DNA of 64,000 nt from CAZQKW01 sp964594075. Its GTDB lineage: Bacteria > Desulfobacterota > WTBG01 > CAIYCZ01. The notes beneath the pieces were generated by a model. That model ran no database searches and was not told the DNA's origin. It was given only the letters and a program-made list of their open reading frames with translations. Where the stretch lies: positions 65,629 through 129,628 of the forward strand of contig CAZQKW010000003.1 in NCBI GenBank assembly GCA_964594075.1. Direction: 5' to 3'. Of the stretch, positions 52,448 to 62,754 are shown piece by piece. The position numbers and the translations under genes were made by a program. Each line of letters begins with the position of its first letter. The first letter of the stretch is position 1.

Positions 52448-53653
52448 ATGCATATCGTGCACATTGAAGATTTTTTTCATCCCGATGCTGGATATCAAGT
52501 AAATATTCTTTCAAAATATCAAATTATGAAGGGACATAAAGTTACTATCGTTACTTCAGAAATAGACAAATTGCCAAAATCGCTTACTACTTTTTTTGAT
52601 GTTTCCAATATGCAAAAAAAAGATAAGGCTTTTGAACAAAGCACTGGTGTAAAATTATTGAGGGTTTCTCTGTATAGCTTCATTTCGGGGCGTTCAATAT
52701 ATCATGAGTCAATATTTAAAACCGTAGATAACTTAAAGCCGGATATAGTTTATGTCCACGGTAATGATACCTATATTGGCATCAGATATGCGTTAAAATT
52801 AAAACGGCTTCGTTACCCGGTTATCTTTGACAATCATATGCTTGACATGGCATCAAAAAATAAATTTAATATTTTATTTTATTTTTTTTATAGAAAATTT
52901 GTGACTCCAAAAATCATCGAATCTCAATCTACAGTTATCAGGACAGTTGATAATGATTTTGTTCAAAGACGATTAGGCATCCCAGTCAAATATTCGCCCA
53001 TAATAGGATTTGGCAGTGATTTGCTCCATTTTCATCCCAATGAAAGTGTGAAGGTGGAAATGAGAAAAAAATATAAAATCAATCAAGAAGATTTTGTGGT
53101 TATTTACGCGGGAAAGCTTGATAATTCGAAAGGAGGTTTATTGTTAGCAAAGGCAATTGAAAAAAAAATAAAGAGTAGTCGAAACATTGTTTTTTTGCTC
53201 ATAGGTACTCTTGCGGGGTCTGATAAAGAAGAAATAGAAAATATACTCCATAAATCAGAAAACCGAATAATAAGGATAGGAACACAACCTTATAGGGAAT
53301 TGTCCAAATTTTTTCAGTGTGCAGATATTGCTGTTTTTGCTAAACAATGCAGCTTGACCTTTTTTGATGTCCAAGCTTGTGGATTACCAGTAATATTAGA
53401 AGAAAATGTAATCAACCTCGAAAGGGTCAAAAACAACAATGGTGTTTGTTTCAAAAGTGGCGATTGCAACGACTTGCGCAACAAAATACAGAGCATGGCA
53501 AATCTCAAAAAAGAGGAATATAAAAATATGAGCAATGCTTCCGTAGAGTTGATTAAAACACAATATGATTATAGAAAAAAGGCGGATGAATACCAAATTA
53601 TTTTGGATAATGCAGTAAAAAATTTTTATAGCAAAGTTAAAAGTAAACATTGA
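52448..53653 (+). CDS. Glycosyltransferase family 4
   Basis: 401 residues. HIVHIEDFFHPDAGYQVNIL, IVTSEIDKLPKSL, KPDIVYVHGNDTYIGIRYAL and FDNHMLDMASKNK form the N-terminal domain. VVIYAGKLDNSKGGLLLAKA, IGTQPYRELSKFFQCADIAV and TFFDVQACGLPVILEE form the C-terminal nucleotide-sugar domain. The usual E-x7-E second Glu is not obvious (VQACGLP). It is the last polysaccharide gene of the AT-rich block. Only the inverted repeat lies between it and the lyase gene. Confidence 0.85.
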   Translation: MHIVHIEDFFHPDAGYQVNILSKYQIMKGHKVTIVTSEIDKLPKSLTTFFDVSNMQKKDKAFEQSTGVKLLRVSLYSFISGRSIYHESIFKTVDNLKPDIVYVHGNDTYIGIRYALKLKRLRYPVIFDNHMLDMASKNKFNILFYFFYRKFVTPKIIESQSTVIRTVDNDFVQRRLGIPVKYSPIIGFGSDLLHFHPNESVKVEMRKKYKINQEDFVVIYAGKLDNSKGGLLLAKAIEKKIKSSRNIVFLLIGTLAGSDKEEIENILHKSENRIIRIGTQPYRELSKFFQCADIAVFAKQCSLTFFDVQACGLPVILEENVINLERVKNNNGVCFKSGDCNDLRNKIQSMANLKKEEYKNMSNASVELIKTQYDYRKKADEYQIILDNAVKNFYSKVKSKH

Positions 53654-54000
53654 ATCTAATGCTTTTTTATGGCATCAGTTTATTTCTTTTAACAAATATC
53701 TATTATTTTTATGAGTCTACAACGCAATCTGTGGATTTTTTTATTATTTAAATGAAAAAACAATTAACAGGCAAAGTTTAATAACACCCTATCCCGCTGG
53801 GTAGCGGGACATGTCTATCGATAACTCAACAATATAAATAAGGCATATAAAATCTGCTCGTGATTATTGAATCCGTTTAATTATTTTTAACCATTAATAT
53901 TTATTTCTTTCATCTTTAAAGTGATCTGTTTTACCCACAGATTCTTTTAACAAGACAAAACCAATAACTGAAGAGATGCCTCACTCGCATGTTTTGAACG
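53654..54000. other. AT-rich intergenic region between convergent genes
   Basis: 347 bp between a plus-strand and a minus-strand gene. The only structure I see is CCCGCTGGGTAGCGGG (53793-53808), a 6-bp stem with a 4-nt loop and no T-run after it. No ORF or RNA gene is recognised. Confidence 0.4.
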
Positions 54001-55581
54001 TTACTTTTTTAAAATCACCTTCCCGGGGAAAATACCTGTGAGTGTAGCATCACAAATTACCCATCTGCCGTTTACCATGACATGGGAAATTCCGAATGGA
54101 AACTGATGAGGGTTTTCATAGGTGGCCCGGTCAGTGAGCATATCCTCACTAAATATTAGTATGTCTGCTTTGTTTCCTTCCTTAAGGATTCCTCGGTCTT
54201 TGATACCCAATTTTGCAGCGGGCTGGCCGGTCATTTTCATTACTGCCTGCTCAAGAGACAGTACCCCCTGTTCAAAAACATATTGTTTTAATACCCGCGG
54301 AAATGTGCCAAAGCTTCGCGGATGCGGTTTGCCGTCACCAAGCGGACCTTCAATGTCCCATACCGCACTGTCACTGCCCACCATAACATAATCCTTCTGA
54401 TAAATCTTTTGAAGATTTTCTTCACTCATTGAAAAAAAAATCGCCCCCACTCTCAGCCGCTCTTCAACGAGCAAATCAAAAAATGCGTCGCTGATGCTCT
54501 TGTTGAGCATTGCCGCTGCAGCAGCAACTGTTTTTCCTTCAAGTGGTTTGTTGGCTTCAGTGAAAACCCGCGATATCAGCACGTTATTGAACACTTCTTC
54601 ATCTGATCTACCGGCAAGTATATGAGAAAATATTTTTTGCCGTTCCGGTTTTTGCTGTAGACGTTGAAGCTCGGCATCAATACCGCCTTCGCATGCCCAG
54701 GCGGGAAGCAGTGCATCAAGGTCTGTGCTGGCAGCGGTATAGGGATAACGGTCAGCAGAAACATTTACACCTGCAGCTAAGGCTTCCTCAAGTAGCATAA
54801 AAATATGCGTCAGTTTATGCCAGTTTTTTTCACCCATAGTTTTCAGGTGCGAAATCTGCAGCGGGATACCGGCTTGGGTCGCAATGCGCAATGCCTCTTC
54901 TACCGCTGCAACAACCATATCCTCTTCATTGCGTATATGAGTAGCATATATCCCGCCATACGCTGAAACAACTCGAGCCAGGCTTATGATTTCTTCTTCT
55001 GCAGCATACACCCCAGGGGGATAAAAAAGCCCGCTTGAGAGTCCCCAGGCACCTGCATCCATAGCCTCTTTAACAAGCACTTTCATCTGCTCCATCTCTT
55101 CCGCTGTTGGTCTTTGATTTTTATAGCCAAGAACCGAACCGCGCACATTGCCATGTCCGACAAGCGGCACTACATTGCCATAAAGCTGCAGATGCCCCAG
55201 CAATTCAATATATTCCTGCATGCTTGACCAGATAATATCAATACCAAGATTGCTCAGGCTGTGGCGGCGCTGCTCTAATGCAGGTCCTAAAAGCGGTGCC
55301 CCTGAGACGCCACAGTTGCCGATGACCTCGGTGGTAACACCCTGGTAAATTTTCCCTCTTCCAGGCGGCTGGACAAAAAGATTAAAATCCGAATGGGCAT
55401 GAATATCAATAAATCCGGGGCATACAATCTGGCCGTGCGCTTCAACTATTTCCAGCGCACTGTCCGTTTCAATCATGCCCATGGCAGAGATTGTGTCACC
55501 GTGGATACCTATGTCCTGAACACAGGCAGGCGATCCCGACCCGTTAACCACGAAGCCATTTTTTATGAGAACGTCAAACAT
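54001..55581 (-). CDS. N-acyl-D-amino-acid deacylase (D-aminoacylase family)
   Basis: 526 residues, full length. It is an amidohydrolase-superfamily member: DVLIKNGFVVNGSGSPACVQ, GFIDIHAHSDFNLFV with the HxH metal ligands, TTEVIGNCGVSGAPL, WGLSSGLFYPPGVYA, YATHIRNEED, PLQISHLKTMGEKNWHK, VMVGSDSAVWDIEGPLGDGK and GNKADILIFS. The family hydrolyses N-acyl-D-amino acids or, in relatives, D-glutamate peptides. It is a cytoplasmic enzyme. It diverges from the amidase gene, so a role in cell-wall peptide recycling is possible (inference). Confidence 0.88.
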   Translation of the reverse strand: MFDVLIKNGFVVNGSGSPACVQDIGIHGDTISAMGMIETDSALEIVEAHGQIVCPGFIDIHAHSDFNLFVQPPGRGKIYQGVTTEVIGNCGVSGAPLLGPALEQRRHSLSNLGIDIIWSSMQEYIELLGHLQLYGNVVPLVGHGNVRGSVLGYKNQRPTAEEMEQMKVLVKEAMDAGAWGLSSGLFYPPGVYAAEEEIISLARVVSAYGGIYATHIRNEEDMVVAAVEEALRIATQAGIPLQISHLKTMGEKNWHKLTHIFMLLEEALAAGVNVSADRYPYTAASTDLDALLPAWACEGGIDAELQRLQQKPERQKIFSHILAGRSDEEVFNNVLISRVFTEANKPLEGKTVAAAAAMLNKSISDAFFDLLVEERLRVGAIFFSMSEENLQKIYQKDYVMVGSDSAVWDIEGPLGDGKPHPRSFGTFPRVLKQYVFEQGVLSLEQAVMKMTGQPAAKLGIKDRGILKEGNKADILIFSEDMLTDRATYENPHQFPFGISHVMVNGRWVICDATLTGIFPGKVILKK

Positions 55582-55763
55582 GTCTTTTTGCCTGTTTTGC
55601 GTGACAGTTTATTTTATCATAAAGGGGAGCACGGTTAATGTCAATAATTCCCAATCCAGACAAATCAGTTGCAAAAACATTTTCTCTACGGTAATGAGTG
55701 TCATAAATTTTGACCAAACACAATTTGAAAAATAGTTAAAATTCTTAGCATGAAAAAAGCACA

Positions 55764-57770
55764 ATGTTTATGTACGCTCCTCCAATTATTATACTATGTT
55801 TCATCCTGTGGGGATGCGCTGGGCCAAAACTCCCACCGCCATCAGCCTTGCACATTGATCGCCTGGATACCCAACCGCTCAAAGGAAAAATTATTGTGCT
55901 TGATCCCGGGCACGGCGGCCCTGAGAAAGGCGCAATCGGTCCCCACGGACTAAAGGAATCAGAAGCTAATCTGGGGGTTGCGTTGTATCTGTGGGGTCTT
56001 TTACAGCAGGCCGGCGCGCAGCCTATTCTGACCAGAAGCGCTGACAACAGTGTTTATACGGATAGGCCGTTCGCCCTTGATAAAGACCTCGACGCCCGCA
56101 GCGCAATCAGCAATAGGAATAATGCTGACCTTTTTATAAGCATTCACCATAATGCCGACGCCAACAATCCCCTAAGAAACGATGTGCAAATCTATTACAA
56201 AATGTCTGACAGCGGGCCGTCCCGGGACATTGCGAAGAGTGTGCTGCAGGCGCTCATGGAAAGATTACAGGTAGCTGAGGGCAATATTTATTCCGGCAAT
56301 TATCGCGTGCTGCGGACAGTGAAAGCGCCGGCAATTCTGGGAGAATCTTCATTTATCTCCAATAAAAGCAATGAGGATAAGCTGTCTTATCAGCGAACCC
56401 TTCAGTCCGAGGCAGAGGGATATTTCCAGGGAATACTTTCATACTATCAGACCGGCTTCCCCGAAATAACAGATCTTTACCCCCGTGATGTAACGGTTGC
56501 CGATCCCAGACCAGAAATAACTTCCCGGATCATTGCCGGTTCCGGCAAACAGGCATTAAATCCCGTGACAATTATTTTTAAACTGGATGATGCAAAGCTG
56601 CTTGCTTTTTCATTAAAGAACGATCATACGGTATCATATGTTCCGCGCCTTCCTCTGGAGAATCGTGTGCACACGTTTTGCCTCTCAGCAAAAAATCTTG
56701 CGGGGAATAGCTCCCGGGAAACATGTGCCTCATTTATTGTTTCTGTGCCTGCTGCACGTATTGAAATTGCCCCGATATTCCCGGTAATTCCGCATGACGG
56801 CCGGGCAAACACCGCTATTGATGTAATCGTTTTGGATAACCTGAAGCGTCCGGTTATTGACGGAACTACGGTAATCTTAAAAACATCCGGCGGCCGATTG
56901 ATGGAATCAGAGGTAATGACCAAAAACGGACGAGCACGCGCGATCCTTACTGCAGATGAAAAACAGCAAAAGGCTACAGTTACTGCTGCAACCGGATCAA
57001 TAGCCGCTAAAACTGTGGTACGCTTCGGCGTTCCACAAACGCCGCTCTTGCTGCTCAATGTTGCTGACGAGGCAGAGAAACCCGTTGCCGGGGCACAGGT
57101 TACTATTCAAAAAAGGCAGGTGGCTGTATCGGATGAAAAAGGGCGTGCGTATGTCGTGGCAAGCAATGCTGAGGTTAATGAATATACGATCATAAAAAAA
57201 GGGTTTTTGCCTGTAATTATAAGGCCAACGCTAATCAGCGGTTCCTTTGTTTCTAAAAATGTCGTACTTAAACCCGTTGATGGAGGTGTTTTATTTAACA
57301 AAATAATCATGCTTGATCCCGCAGGGTCTTCGAAGAAATCTTTTCCCCTGCTTAATGGCGTGCAAAAAAAGATTGAATATGCCGGCGGCACTGTTTTTTT
57401 CACCTGGAGAGATATACCACCTGAATCTCAAAAAACCCGTGTTTTAGAGGGTGCAAAGGCAAAAGCCGACTTTTTTCTGACGGTTGAGGTCACCAATTCA
57501 TCGTTTTCAGCAGAATATTATTATAAGAGTGAACAAGGGAAAGCACTGGCAGAAAGTATCTGTGAGAAGTTTAAAGGAGATAAGAAAATAAAAAAATGCC
57601 AGGCTGTAGATTCAACCAATTATGTTCTTGTGCAGACATCAATGCCGGCAATCTGGCTCAAAATACCCCAAAAACTGCTTACGCGACCAACAGCCGTTGC
57701 TGATATTATTTACCAGGAAATAGTTGAGTTCTATAAAGATAGGCAAGCACTACATAGAAAAGATTTGTAA
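55764..57770 (+). CDS. Lipoprotein N-acetylmuramoyl-L-alanine amidase (Amidase_3) with beta-domain extension
   Basis: 668 residues. The signal ends in ILCFILWGC, a lipobox with Cys18. The Amidase_3 domain (about 40-235) shows IVLDPGHGGPEKGAIGPHGL (zinc His50, Glu65), TDRPFALDKDLDARSAISNR, ADLFISIHHNADANN (zinc His128) and ILGESSFISNKSNED with the catalytic Glu. The following 430 residues contain an invasin/Ig-like part (TAIDVIVLDNLKRPVIDGTT), a carboxypeptidase-regulatory-like part and a C-terminal alpha/beta domain. It cleaves peptide from glycan in the periplasm. Usual amidases are much shorter. A frame beginning at 55750 (MKKAQCLC) is not in phase with the enzyme. Confidence 0.87.
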   Translation: MFMYAPPIIILCFILWGCAGPKLPPPSALHIDRLDTQPLKGKIIVLDPGHGGPEKGAIGPHGLKESEANLGVALYLWGLLQQAGAQPILTRSADNSVYTDRPFALDKDLDARSAISNRNNADLFISIHHNADANNPLRNDVQIYYKMSDSGPSRDIAKSVLQALMERLQVAEGNIYSGNYRVLRTVKAPAILGESSFISNKSNEDKLSYQRTLQSEAEGYFQGILSYYQTGFPEITDLYPRDVTVADPRPEITSRIIAGSGKQALNPVTIIFKLDDAKLLAFSLKNDHTVSYVPRLPLENRVHTFCLSAKNLAGNSSRETCASFIVSVPAARIEIAPIFPVIPHDGRANTAIDVIVLDNLKRPVIDGTTVILKTSGGRLMESEVMTKNGRARAILTADEKQQKATVTAATGSIAAKTVVRFGVPQTPLLLLNVADEAEKPVAGAQVTIQKRQVAVSDEKGRAYVVASNAEVNEYTIIKKGFLPVIIRPTLISGSFVSKNVVLKPVDGGVLFNKIIMLDPAGSSKKSFPLLNGVQKKIEYAGGTVFFTWRDIPPESQKTRVLEGAKAKADFFLTVEVTNSSFSAEYYYKSEQGKALAESICEKFKGDKKIKKCQAVDSTNYVLVQTSMPAIWLKIPQKLLTRPTAVADIIYQEIVEFYKDRQALHRKDL

Positions 57771-57794
57771 CAGTGCAGGAGTACAATAATTAAA

Positions 57795-57828
57795 AAAGGG
57801 CATCGGTATTAAATACTGATGCCCTTTT
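57795..57828. terminator. Bidirectional intrinsic terminator
   Basis: AAAGGGCATCGGTA, TTAAA, TACTGATGCCCTTTT: a 13-bp stem with one G-T pair, A-run on the left and T-run on the right. It lies between the convergent amidase and FG-GAP genes and can serve both. Confidence 0.85.
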
Positions 57829-57866
57829 AAATTTACTCAATCGACACTTCTTTTTCCATGATACTA

Positions 57867-60800
57867 TCAGCGTCGCCCTGTCAGTCCTTTACCTCCCCAT
57901 AAAAACCATGCCGTTGCCTCTGCCGGTGGTTCATGGATCGTACCTTTTCCTGCGGTGTCAATATCCTCAAGTTTATAATAATACGTCTTGCCCTTTTCCA
58001 CGTTCCAGTCACTGAACCGATATACTGCACCGGAAGAAGGACTTCCTTTGGCAGGAATAAGCGCGTCGTTTATCTTTGTATATTCACCATCTGCAGATTC
58101 TGCACGGTAAATGTTAAATCCCACATTATCAATTTCTGATGCGGTCTCCCATTTGAGTAAGATTCGCGCCAGCTTGCCACTTGCTTCAAACCTGACCAGA
58201 TTGACGACTGTTGGTTCCTCAATTGTTGTCGTGGTGGTACTTGCCGGTGTCTGGCACTGACAGTCTATACAATTATAACCGCTTGAACAGTCATTATCCG
58301 ATTCACACTCCTCCCCTTCTTCAATAATACCGTTCCCGCACTCAGCGGGCATGACAAGCCTGAAGATCTTGGCACCGCCAAGGCCTGATGGCGTTGAGCT
58401 TGCCCCTTTACTTCCAGAGACATACAGGATTCCGCCAAATTCAGTAAAGGCTTCAAAATTTATAATATTTGTATCACCAAAACCGTTATTTGTTACCTGA
58501 ATCCACGTCACTCCATCATTGGTCTTCCATATTTGTGAACCTTTTAGTTCGTTTAAACTAGGCGGTGTGTTATACTCAGGAATATATTGGCAAATAATGC
58601 CACCATAGAGATTTCCCGCAAACGGGAAAAGGTTAACTGCTAAGTTCTGATATTTTGTACCGGCAGCACCCGCTGTATATTGATAGCCATCAAAACCGTT
58701 AGGATATGGTGAAGTTCCGAGGGGATCAGTGTATCCAGAAGCCACATTACCACTTCCAATGCTGTAAAACCAGCTTCCATCATTTTGAATGTCAACAAGA
58801 GATGTTGGAGCATAAACCACCCGTGCGCCGTCACCTGAAACACCCACCATAAGCTTGCTGTCAAAATCAGCAAGGCTCCAAGGCATAAAGTTGAATTTGT
58901 TTGTTCCGCAGGTTGCAGGGCTTCCAAAACCGTTTTCATTACTGCCTGTATCATTTAGATCAACGAATCTATCAACTATCAGCTCCCATCCATTTGCAGT
59001 AAGACGAGCCATTCGTGAACAGCCACCTAAATTTCCAGATGTCCCAGTTCCGCCAGCATACAGAACTGGCGTCCCTGAAACAGATGAAACAACCAGGTCT
59101 GTAATACTGCTTGAAACAGGCTTCCGACCGTCAGGGTATGCTGTATCACTGTGATAATTTCCAAAACTATGAGAATTATATGGCGCTGGAACGCTTATCA
59201 CTGACGTGGTTACTGTCCAGTCATCGCCGTTTTCGGTGAACCACACCTGCCCCCCATATTCATAATTAAGACCAGTGCTCACATACAACTTGTTATTAAA
59301 AATTCGCATCGCCGTAATGGTTTTATTCCAAAAATCACCAAATCCATTTTGATGATACCCAATTCCGATCTGATATGCATCACCCACGGCTACCGCTCCC
59401 AGAGTATAGGAATACTGCGGAAAAGGGTTTTCATATACCGCGCTGGCGCAATCCGTAAACTCGGTCTCCTGTCCTGAAGCATTAAAAGTGCCAGCTGTTT
59501 CGTTTTGCTGCACGGTTATTGTATTGGCCGTGTTACTGATAATCCTGAATTTTCTAAATTGCCCGGTGCCTGAGGTTATCGTCAGAACACCACCAACCCA
59601 CTGATTGGTTGTCCAGTTTTTTGTGCTGTCGCCAAAGACAGCGGTTGTAGTTCCATCGTTCAAAGCACAACTGCTAATTGACTTTATAGTGCCAGTTTGA
59701 GCTGCAGCTACAGGATATTTGTCAGAAATAATCGGCTCCCAGATAATGCCGTCATAGCGCCAAATTTCACATCCTGATGAGCCAAGGTAGTTTCCTTGTA
59801 ACCCTGCTGAAAAACCAAAATAAAGTTTATTATTGAAAACAATCATGCGCGCCCAAACATTATTGATCAAATTGTTATTATATACTCCATTTAACACCCC
59901 ATTAGGAAACATGACCTGCTCCCAGCCACCTGAACTGTTAGTGCGCCAGACTTCACAGCCTTGAACCTGATTTCTGGTCAATGCATATAAACGACCTTGA
60001 AATTCAGCCATTGCCACAACCGAAATGTTATTGTCATTACCAAAGCCAGGAACATTGACCCTTTCCCAAGTTGTGCCATCCAAAGCTGTTACAGATTCCA
60101 TGGCATTGGGAACATATCCGCTCGGATATCCTTTGTTCTCAAAAACAAATATAGAGCTTGATTTTAATTTGTTTGAAGAAGGCGGTGGTTTAAGGTAGCT
60201 AGTATCATAAATAACTACAATTATGTCCTTGTCGCCATCTCCATCTATATCTTCTATTTTAGCATCGCCCGGCATACATTTGGGGTCATAATAGAGAGCA
60301 GATCTTTTGTAGTTTAACGCACCGACGCTCTCATAATAATATACTGCCCCTTTTCCATCACCAGGCACCACCAATTCTGGATAACTGTCGCCATTAATAT
60401 CATCAACCCTTACGGTGCCAGGAGACCCTTGTGAATATGGTCCCCCTGGACGGTCAACTGCGTAAACATCAGTAGCCACTGCCGCTAAATTTGTCGGATC
60501 AAGATTTGGATCACCTGTGTCAAAAGATATGGGCGTCCATTGATTAGTTGCTTTTGGATTGCTTGGTATTTCAAAATAAAAAACCCCAGATGGCCAAAAC
60601 CGATGATATTCTTTGCCCGGAGCAGGATAGCCGTCAGGTTTATAATCTTGATGGTTATGGGTGCTGAAAACAATCTCGATTTCTCCATCATTGTCTATAT
60701 CAAAACCAACAGCTTCAAATCCCCTTCCTGTAGGGTTAGGTGAAGTGTACCAGTTGTCTATTGTCCGCCGTGTCCATGGATTAAGTGCTACCGCGGAAGC

Positions 60801-61820
60801 CCCAGGATTTTCAAACCAGCAAAGGCTGTCACCGCGAGGATCACCCGGTCCTTTTGCGATTAACGAACCTGATTCCTGAATAAAAAACTGGGGTGCGATA
60901 ATATCAAGATCACCATCTTTATCAACGTCAGCTATGTTAAAAAGAAATCCCCCACCGTCGCCAATAGCATGTCTTGAATATTCATAAGCTGTCCCCCCCC
61001 ATCCAGTGCCGTCAGCATCGTTCTGAACATAACCATCATATTCTCTTTTGAATACTTCCATCCAAGTATATTGGGGACCCGGATATGGGTAGTCTGGGTA
61101 GCCAGGGTAGTCGGTCCACCACCACCCGCTATCAGGACCATTTTGCCAGATTTCCATACATACTTTGGAAGTGATGAAATCTTCCTTACCATCACCATCA
61201 ACATCTAAAAAAAATGCACGGTGATAGGAAGATTTTCCAATGGGCGAGAACCAATTTCCGTCTGGATAATCCGGGGCGCCTTGAAAGATTGTCCTCTTGA
61301 TCCAGTTTGAAGGCTGAGTAATATCTCCTCCCTGATTTTCAAGATAATAAATTCCAGCTACAAAACGGGTTGACCATCCAGCGATAAAATTATCCATAAC
61401 CATAATATCAAGGTCACCATCATTATCCATGTCGCGTATAATTGTCTCATTAGGAAAGGGAAAAGTACTATTGATGACTGATTTCGTCCAATTGCCAAGA
61501 TTAATTCCATCCCAAGTAAAAATTGCTACAGCGCCATCAGCAGTGTTTTGATTGGCATCAACCCCCACTCCTGAAGTGCATATAATATCTTTTATACCAT
61601 TACCATCGATATCACCGATCGTTAAATATGAAGCCCCTATGAAACCAGGCATATCTGGAGAAATAGGCAATGGTGTACTTATACCAGTAACAGTATGGCG
61701 GACAAACTGATCTGAAATGGTTTGGTCGGGAATGATGGTTACTGCTGATGACTGGCTTAGCATAAAAAGAAGTGTGAAGATGAAACACGACAGGATTTTG
61801 ATTGGTTGAGATCTTTTCAT
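57867..61820 (-). CDS. Large secreted FG-GAP/VCBS-repeat protein with propeller and Fn3-like C-terminus
   Basis: 1317 residues with a signal peptide (about 8-26). The first 540 residues carry seven Ca-binding FG-GAP type loops: DIDGNGIKD, DMDNDGDLD, DVDGDGKED, DVDKDGDLD, DIDNDGEIE, DINGDSYPE and DIDGDGDKD. The next 600 contain repeats such as FNNKLYFGFSAG, FNNKLYVSTGLNYEY and FGGILYVSGSKG with SGCEIWR and SQIWKTNDG, suggesting a beta-propeller. A Cys module (CGNGIIEEGEECESDNDCSS, then CIDCQCQ), a short Thr linker and an Fn3-like domain (ILLKWETASEIDNVGFNIYR) follow. AGGAAGGGCT precedes the ATG. It is a surface or secreted protein, function unknown. Confidence 0.8.
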   Translation of the reverse strand: MKRSQPIKILSCFIFTLLFMLSQSSAVTIIPDQTISDQFVRHTVTGISTPLPISPDMPGFIGASYLTIGDIDGNGIKDIICTSGVGVDANQNTADGAVAIFTWDGINLGNWTKSVINSTFPFPNETIIRDMDNDGDLDIMVMDNFIAGWSTRFVAGIYYLENQGGDITQPSNWIKRTIFQGAPDYPDGNWFSPIGKSSYHRAFFLDVDGDGKEDFITSKVCMEIWQNGPDSGWWWTDYPGYPDYPYPGPQYTWMEVFKREYDGYVQNDADGTGWGGTAYEYSRHAIGDGGGFLFNIADVDKDGDLDIIAPQFFIQESGSLIAKGPGDPRGDSLCWFENPGASAVALNPWTRRTIDNWYTSPNPTGRGFEAVGFDIDNDGEIEIVFSTHNHQDYKPDGYPAPGKEYHRFWPSGVFYFEIPSNPKATNQWTPISFDTGDPNLDPTNLAAVATDVYAVDRPGGPYSQGSPGTVRVDDINGDSYPELVVPGDGKGAVYYYESVGALNYKRSALYYDPKCMPGDAKIEDIDGDGDKDIIVVIYDTSYLKPPPSSNKLKSSSIFVFENKGYPSGYVPNAMESVTALDGTTWERVNVPGFGNDNNISVVAMAEFQGRLYALTRNQVQGCEVWRTNSSGGWEQVMFPNGVLNGVYNNNLINNVWARMIVFNNKLYFGFSAGLQGNYLGSSGCEIWRYDGIIWEPIISDKYPVAAAQTGTIKSISSCALNDGTTTAVFGDSTKNWTTNQWVGGVLTITSGTGQFRKFRIISNTANTITVQQNETAGTFNASGQETEFTDCASAVYENPFPQYSYTLGAVAVGDAYQIGIGYHQNGFGDFWNKTITAMRIFNNKLYVSTGLNYEYGGQVWFTENGDDWTVTTSVISVPAPYNSHSFGNYHSDTAYPDGRKPVSSSITDLVVSSVSGTPVLYAGGTGTSGNLGGCSRMARLTANGWELIVDRFVDLNDTGSNENGFGSPATCGTNKFNFMPWSLADFDSKLMVGVSGDGARVVYAPTSLVDIQNDGSWFYSIGSGNVASGYTDPLGTSPYPNGFDGYQYTAGAAGTKYQNLAVNLFPFAGNLYGGIICQYIPEYNTPPSLNELKGSQIWKTNDGVTWIQVTNNGFGDTNIINFEAFTEFGGILYVSGSKGASSTPSGLGGAKIFRLVMPAECGNGIIEEGEECESDNDCSSGYNCIDCQCQTPASTTTTTIEEPTVVNLVRFEASGKLARILLKWETASEIDNVGFNIYRAESADGEYTKINDALIPAKGSPSSGAVYRFSDWNVEKGKTYYYKLEDIDTAGKGTIHEPPAEATAWFLWGGKGLTGRR

Positions 61821-62121
61821 AGCCCTTCCTCCCTGAATGATTTGATTTAACCAACTAAAATCAATAACTTTTACATTAATATGATTTTTAACATTTACCT
61901 ATTTCAAAATCAAGCATTTTTTTTCGATAACAGATTTTTTTACCGGTACAATAAATTTAATATATATATAATTTATCATATTTATTATATAAAATTTAAA
62001 TATTTTACTTTTTAAAACAACTAAAACGTAAAGCAAAATAGTATTGACCCTTAAATTAAAAACCAGTATAGATGACTAAGTTTTTATTTCCACGTATCAC
62101 TTAAAGAGAAAAAGGGGTAAA
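61821..62121. other. Very AT-rich divergent intergenic region
   Basis: 301 bp between the FG-GAP gene and the protease-like gene. It consists mostly of A/T runs (61910-62030) with no clear operator. AAGGGG lies 4 nt before the plus-strand ATG. It probably holds promoters for both directions. Confidence 0.4.
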
Positions 62122-62733
62122 ATGAAAAAAGAAATAAATTTAGCAATATTGAGTTATTTTATTTTTTTTATTGTATGTTTTATTTTTAGCATTTACTTAC
62201 AACTGGGCGAGGCAGAAAGCCAACATTCCCCGACATCGCTGTGGATGTATACGCGTCGCGGAATTATGATTATTTTTGGCCTCTTAATTCCGTGGCTCAG
62301 AGGGAAAGATAACCTCGTTGCTTTTGGCTGGAAAGCAGGGGCAAAATGGATTTTTATAACAATCGGCGTTGGGCTATTTATAGGTTTAAGCAATAAGGGT
62401 GGCTTTGAGCCCGCCAGTCCCGTTGCCGTCATCCTTGCACTATATCACGCATTTGCTACAGAACTTTTTTTCAGAAGATACCTGCTCACCGCATTAAGCC
62501 AATCTTTCAATAGTATGTGGCCACCCATCTTGATATCTTCTTTCATGTATGGACTGTTCTACCTCACCGTATGGACTACGTGGGGATTACCTCTGGTTGG
62601 CAAAATAATTTTTGTCTTCCTTTTTACCGGTCTGGGTATTTTATTTTCCTACAGCTACAAAAAGTCAGGATGTTTTTTGGTGCCCTGGATGATGCACTTT
62701 TTAGGAGTTCTCAATTACCGTTTAATCTTTTAA
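62122..62733 (+). CDS. CPBP-like intramembrane protease-family protein
   Basis: 203 residues with about six membrane helices. FATELFFRRYLLTALSQSF corresponds to the EExxxR motif of CPBP (Abi) proteases, but its first Glu is Thr. SSFMYGLFYLT and CFLVPWMMHFLGVLNYRL resemble the FxxxH and HxxxN/D motifs only in part. Without the first Glu the protein may be inactive or a distant relative. AAGGGG lies 4 nt before the ATG. It is followed by the hydrolase gene at 21 nt. Confidence 0.65.
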   Translation: MKKEINLAILSYFIFFIVCFIFSIYLQLGEAESQHSPTSLWMYTRRGIMIIFGLLIPWLRGKDNLVAFGWKAGAKWIFITIGVGLFIGLSNKGGFEPASPVAVILALYHAFATELFFRRYLLTALSQSFNSMWPPILISSFMYGLFYLTVWTTWGLPLVGKIIFVFLFTGLGILFSYSYKKSGCFLVPWMMHFLGVLNYRLIF

Positions 62734-62754
62734 AATCTTGCTCGGGGAAGAATC

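Noticed and set aside
53793..53808. CCCGCTGGGTAGCGGG hairpin as a terminator
   Set aside because: Only a 6-bp stem and no T-run on either strand.
55750..55953. An ATG at 55750 giving MKKAQCLC as the start of the amidase
   Set aside because: It is out of phase with the amidase domain; the frame from 55764 gives a lipobox and the full enzyme.
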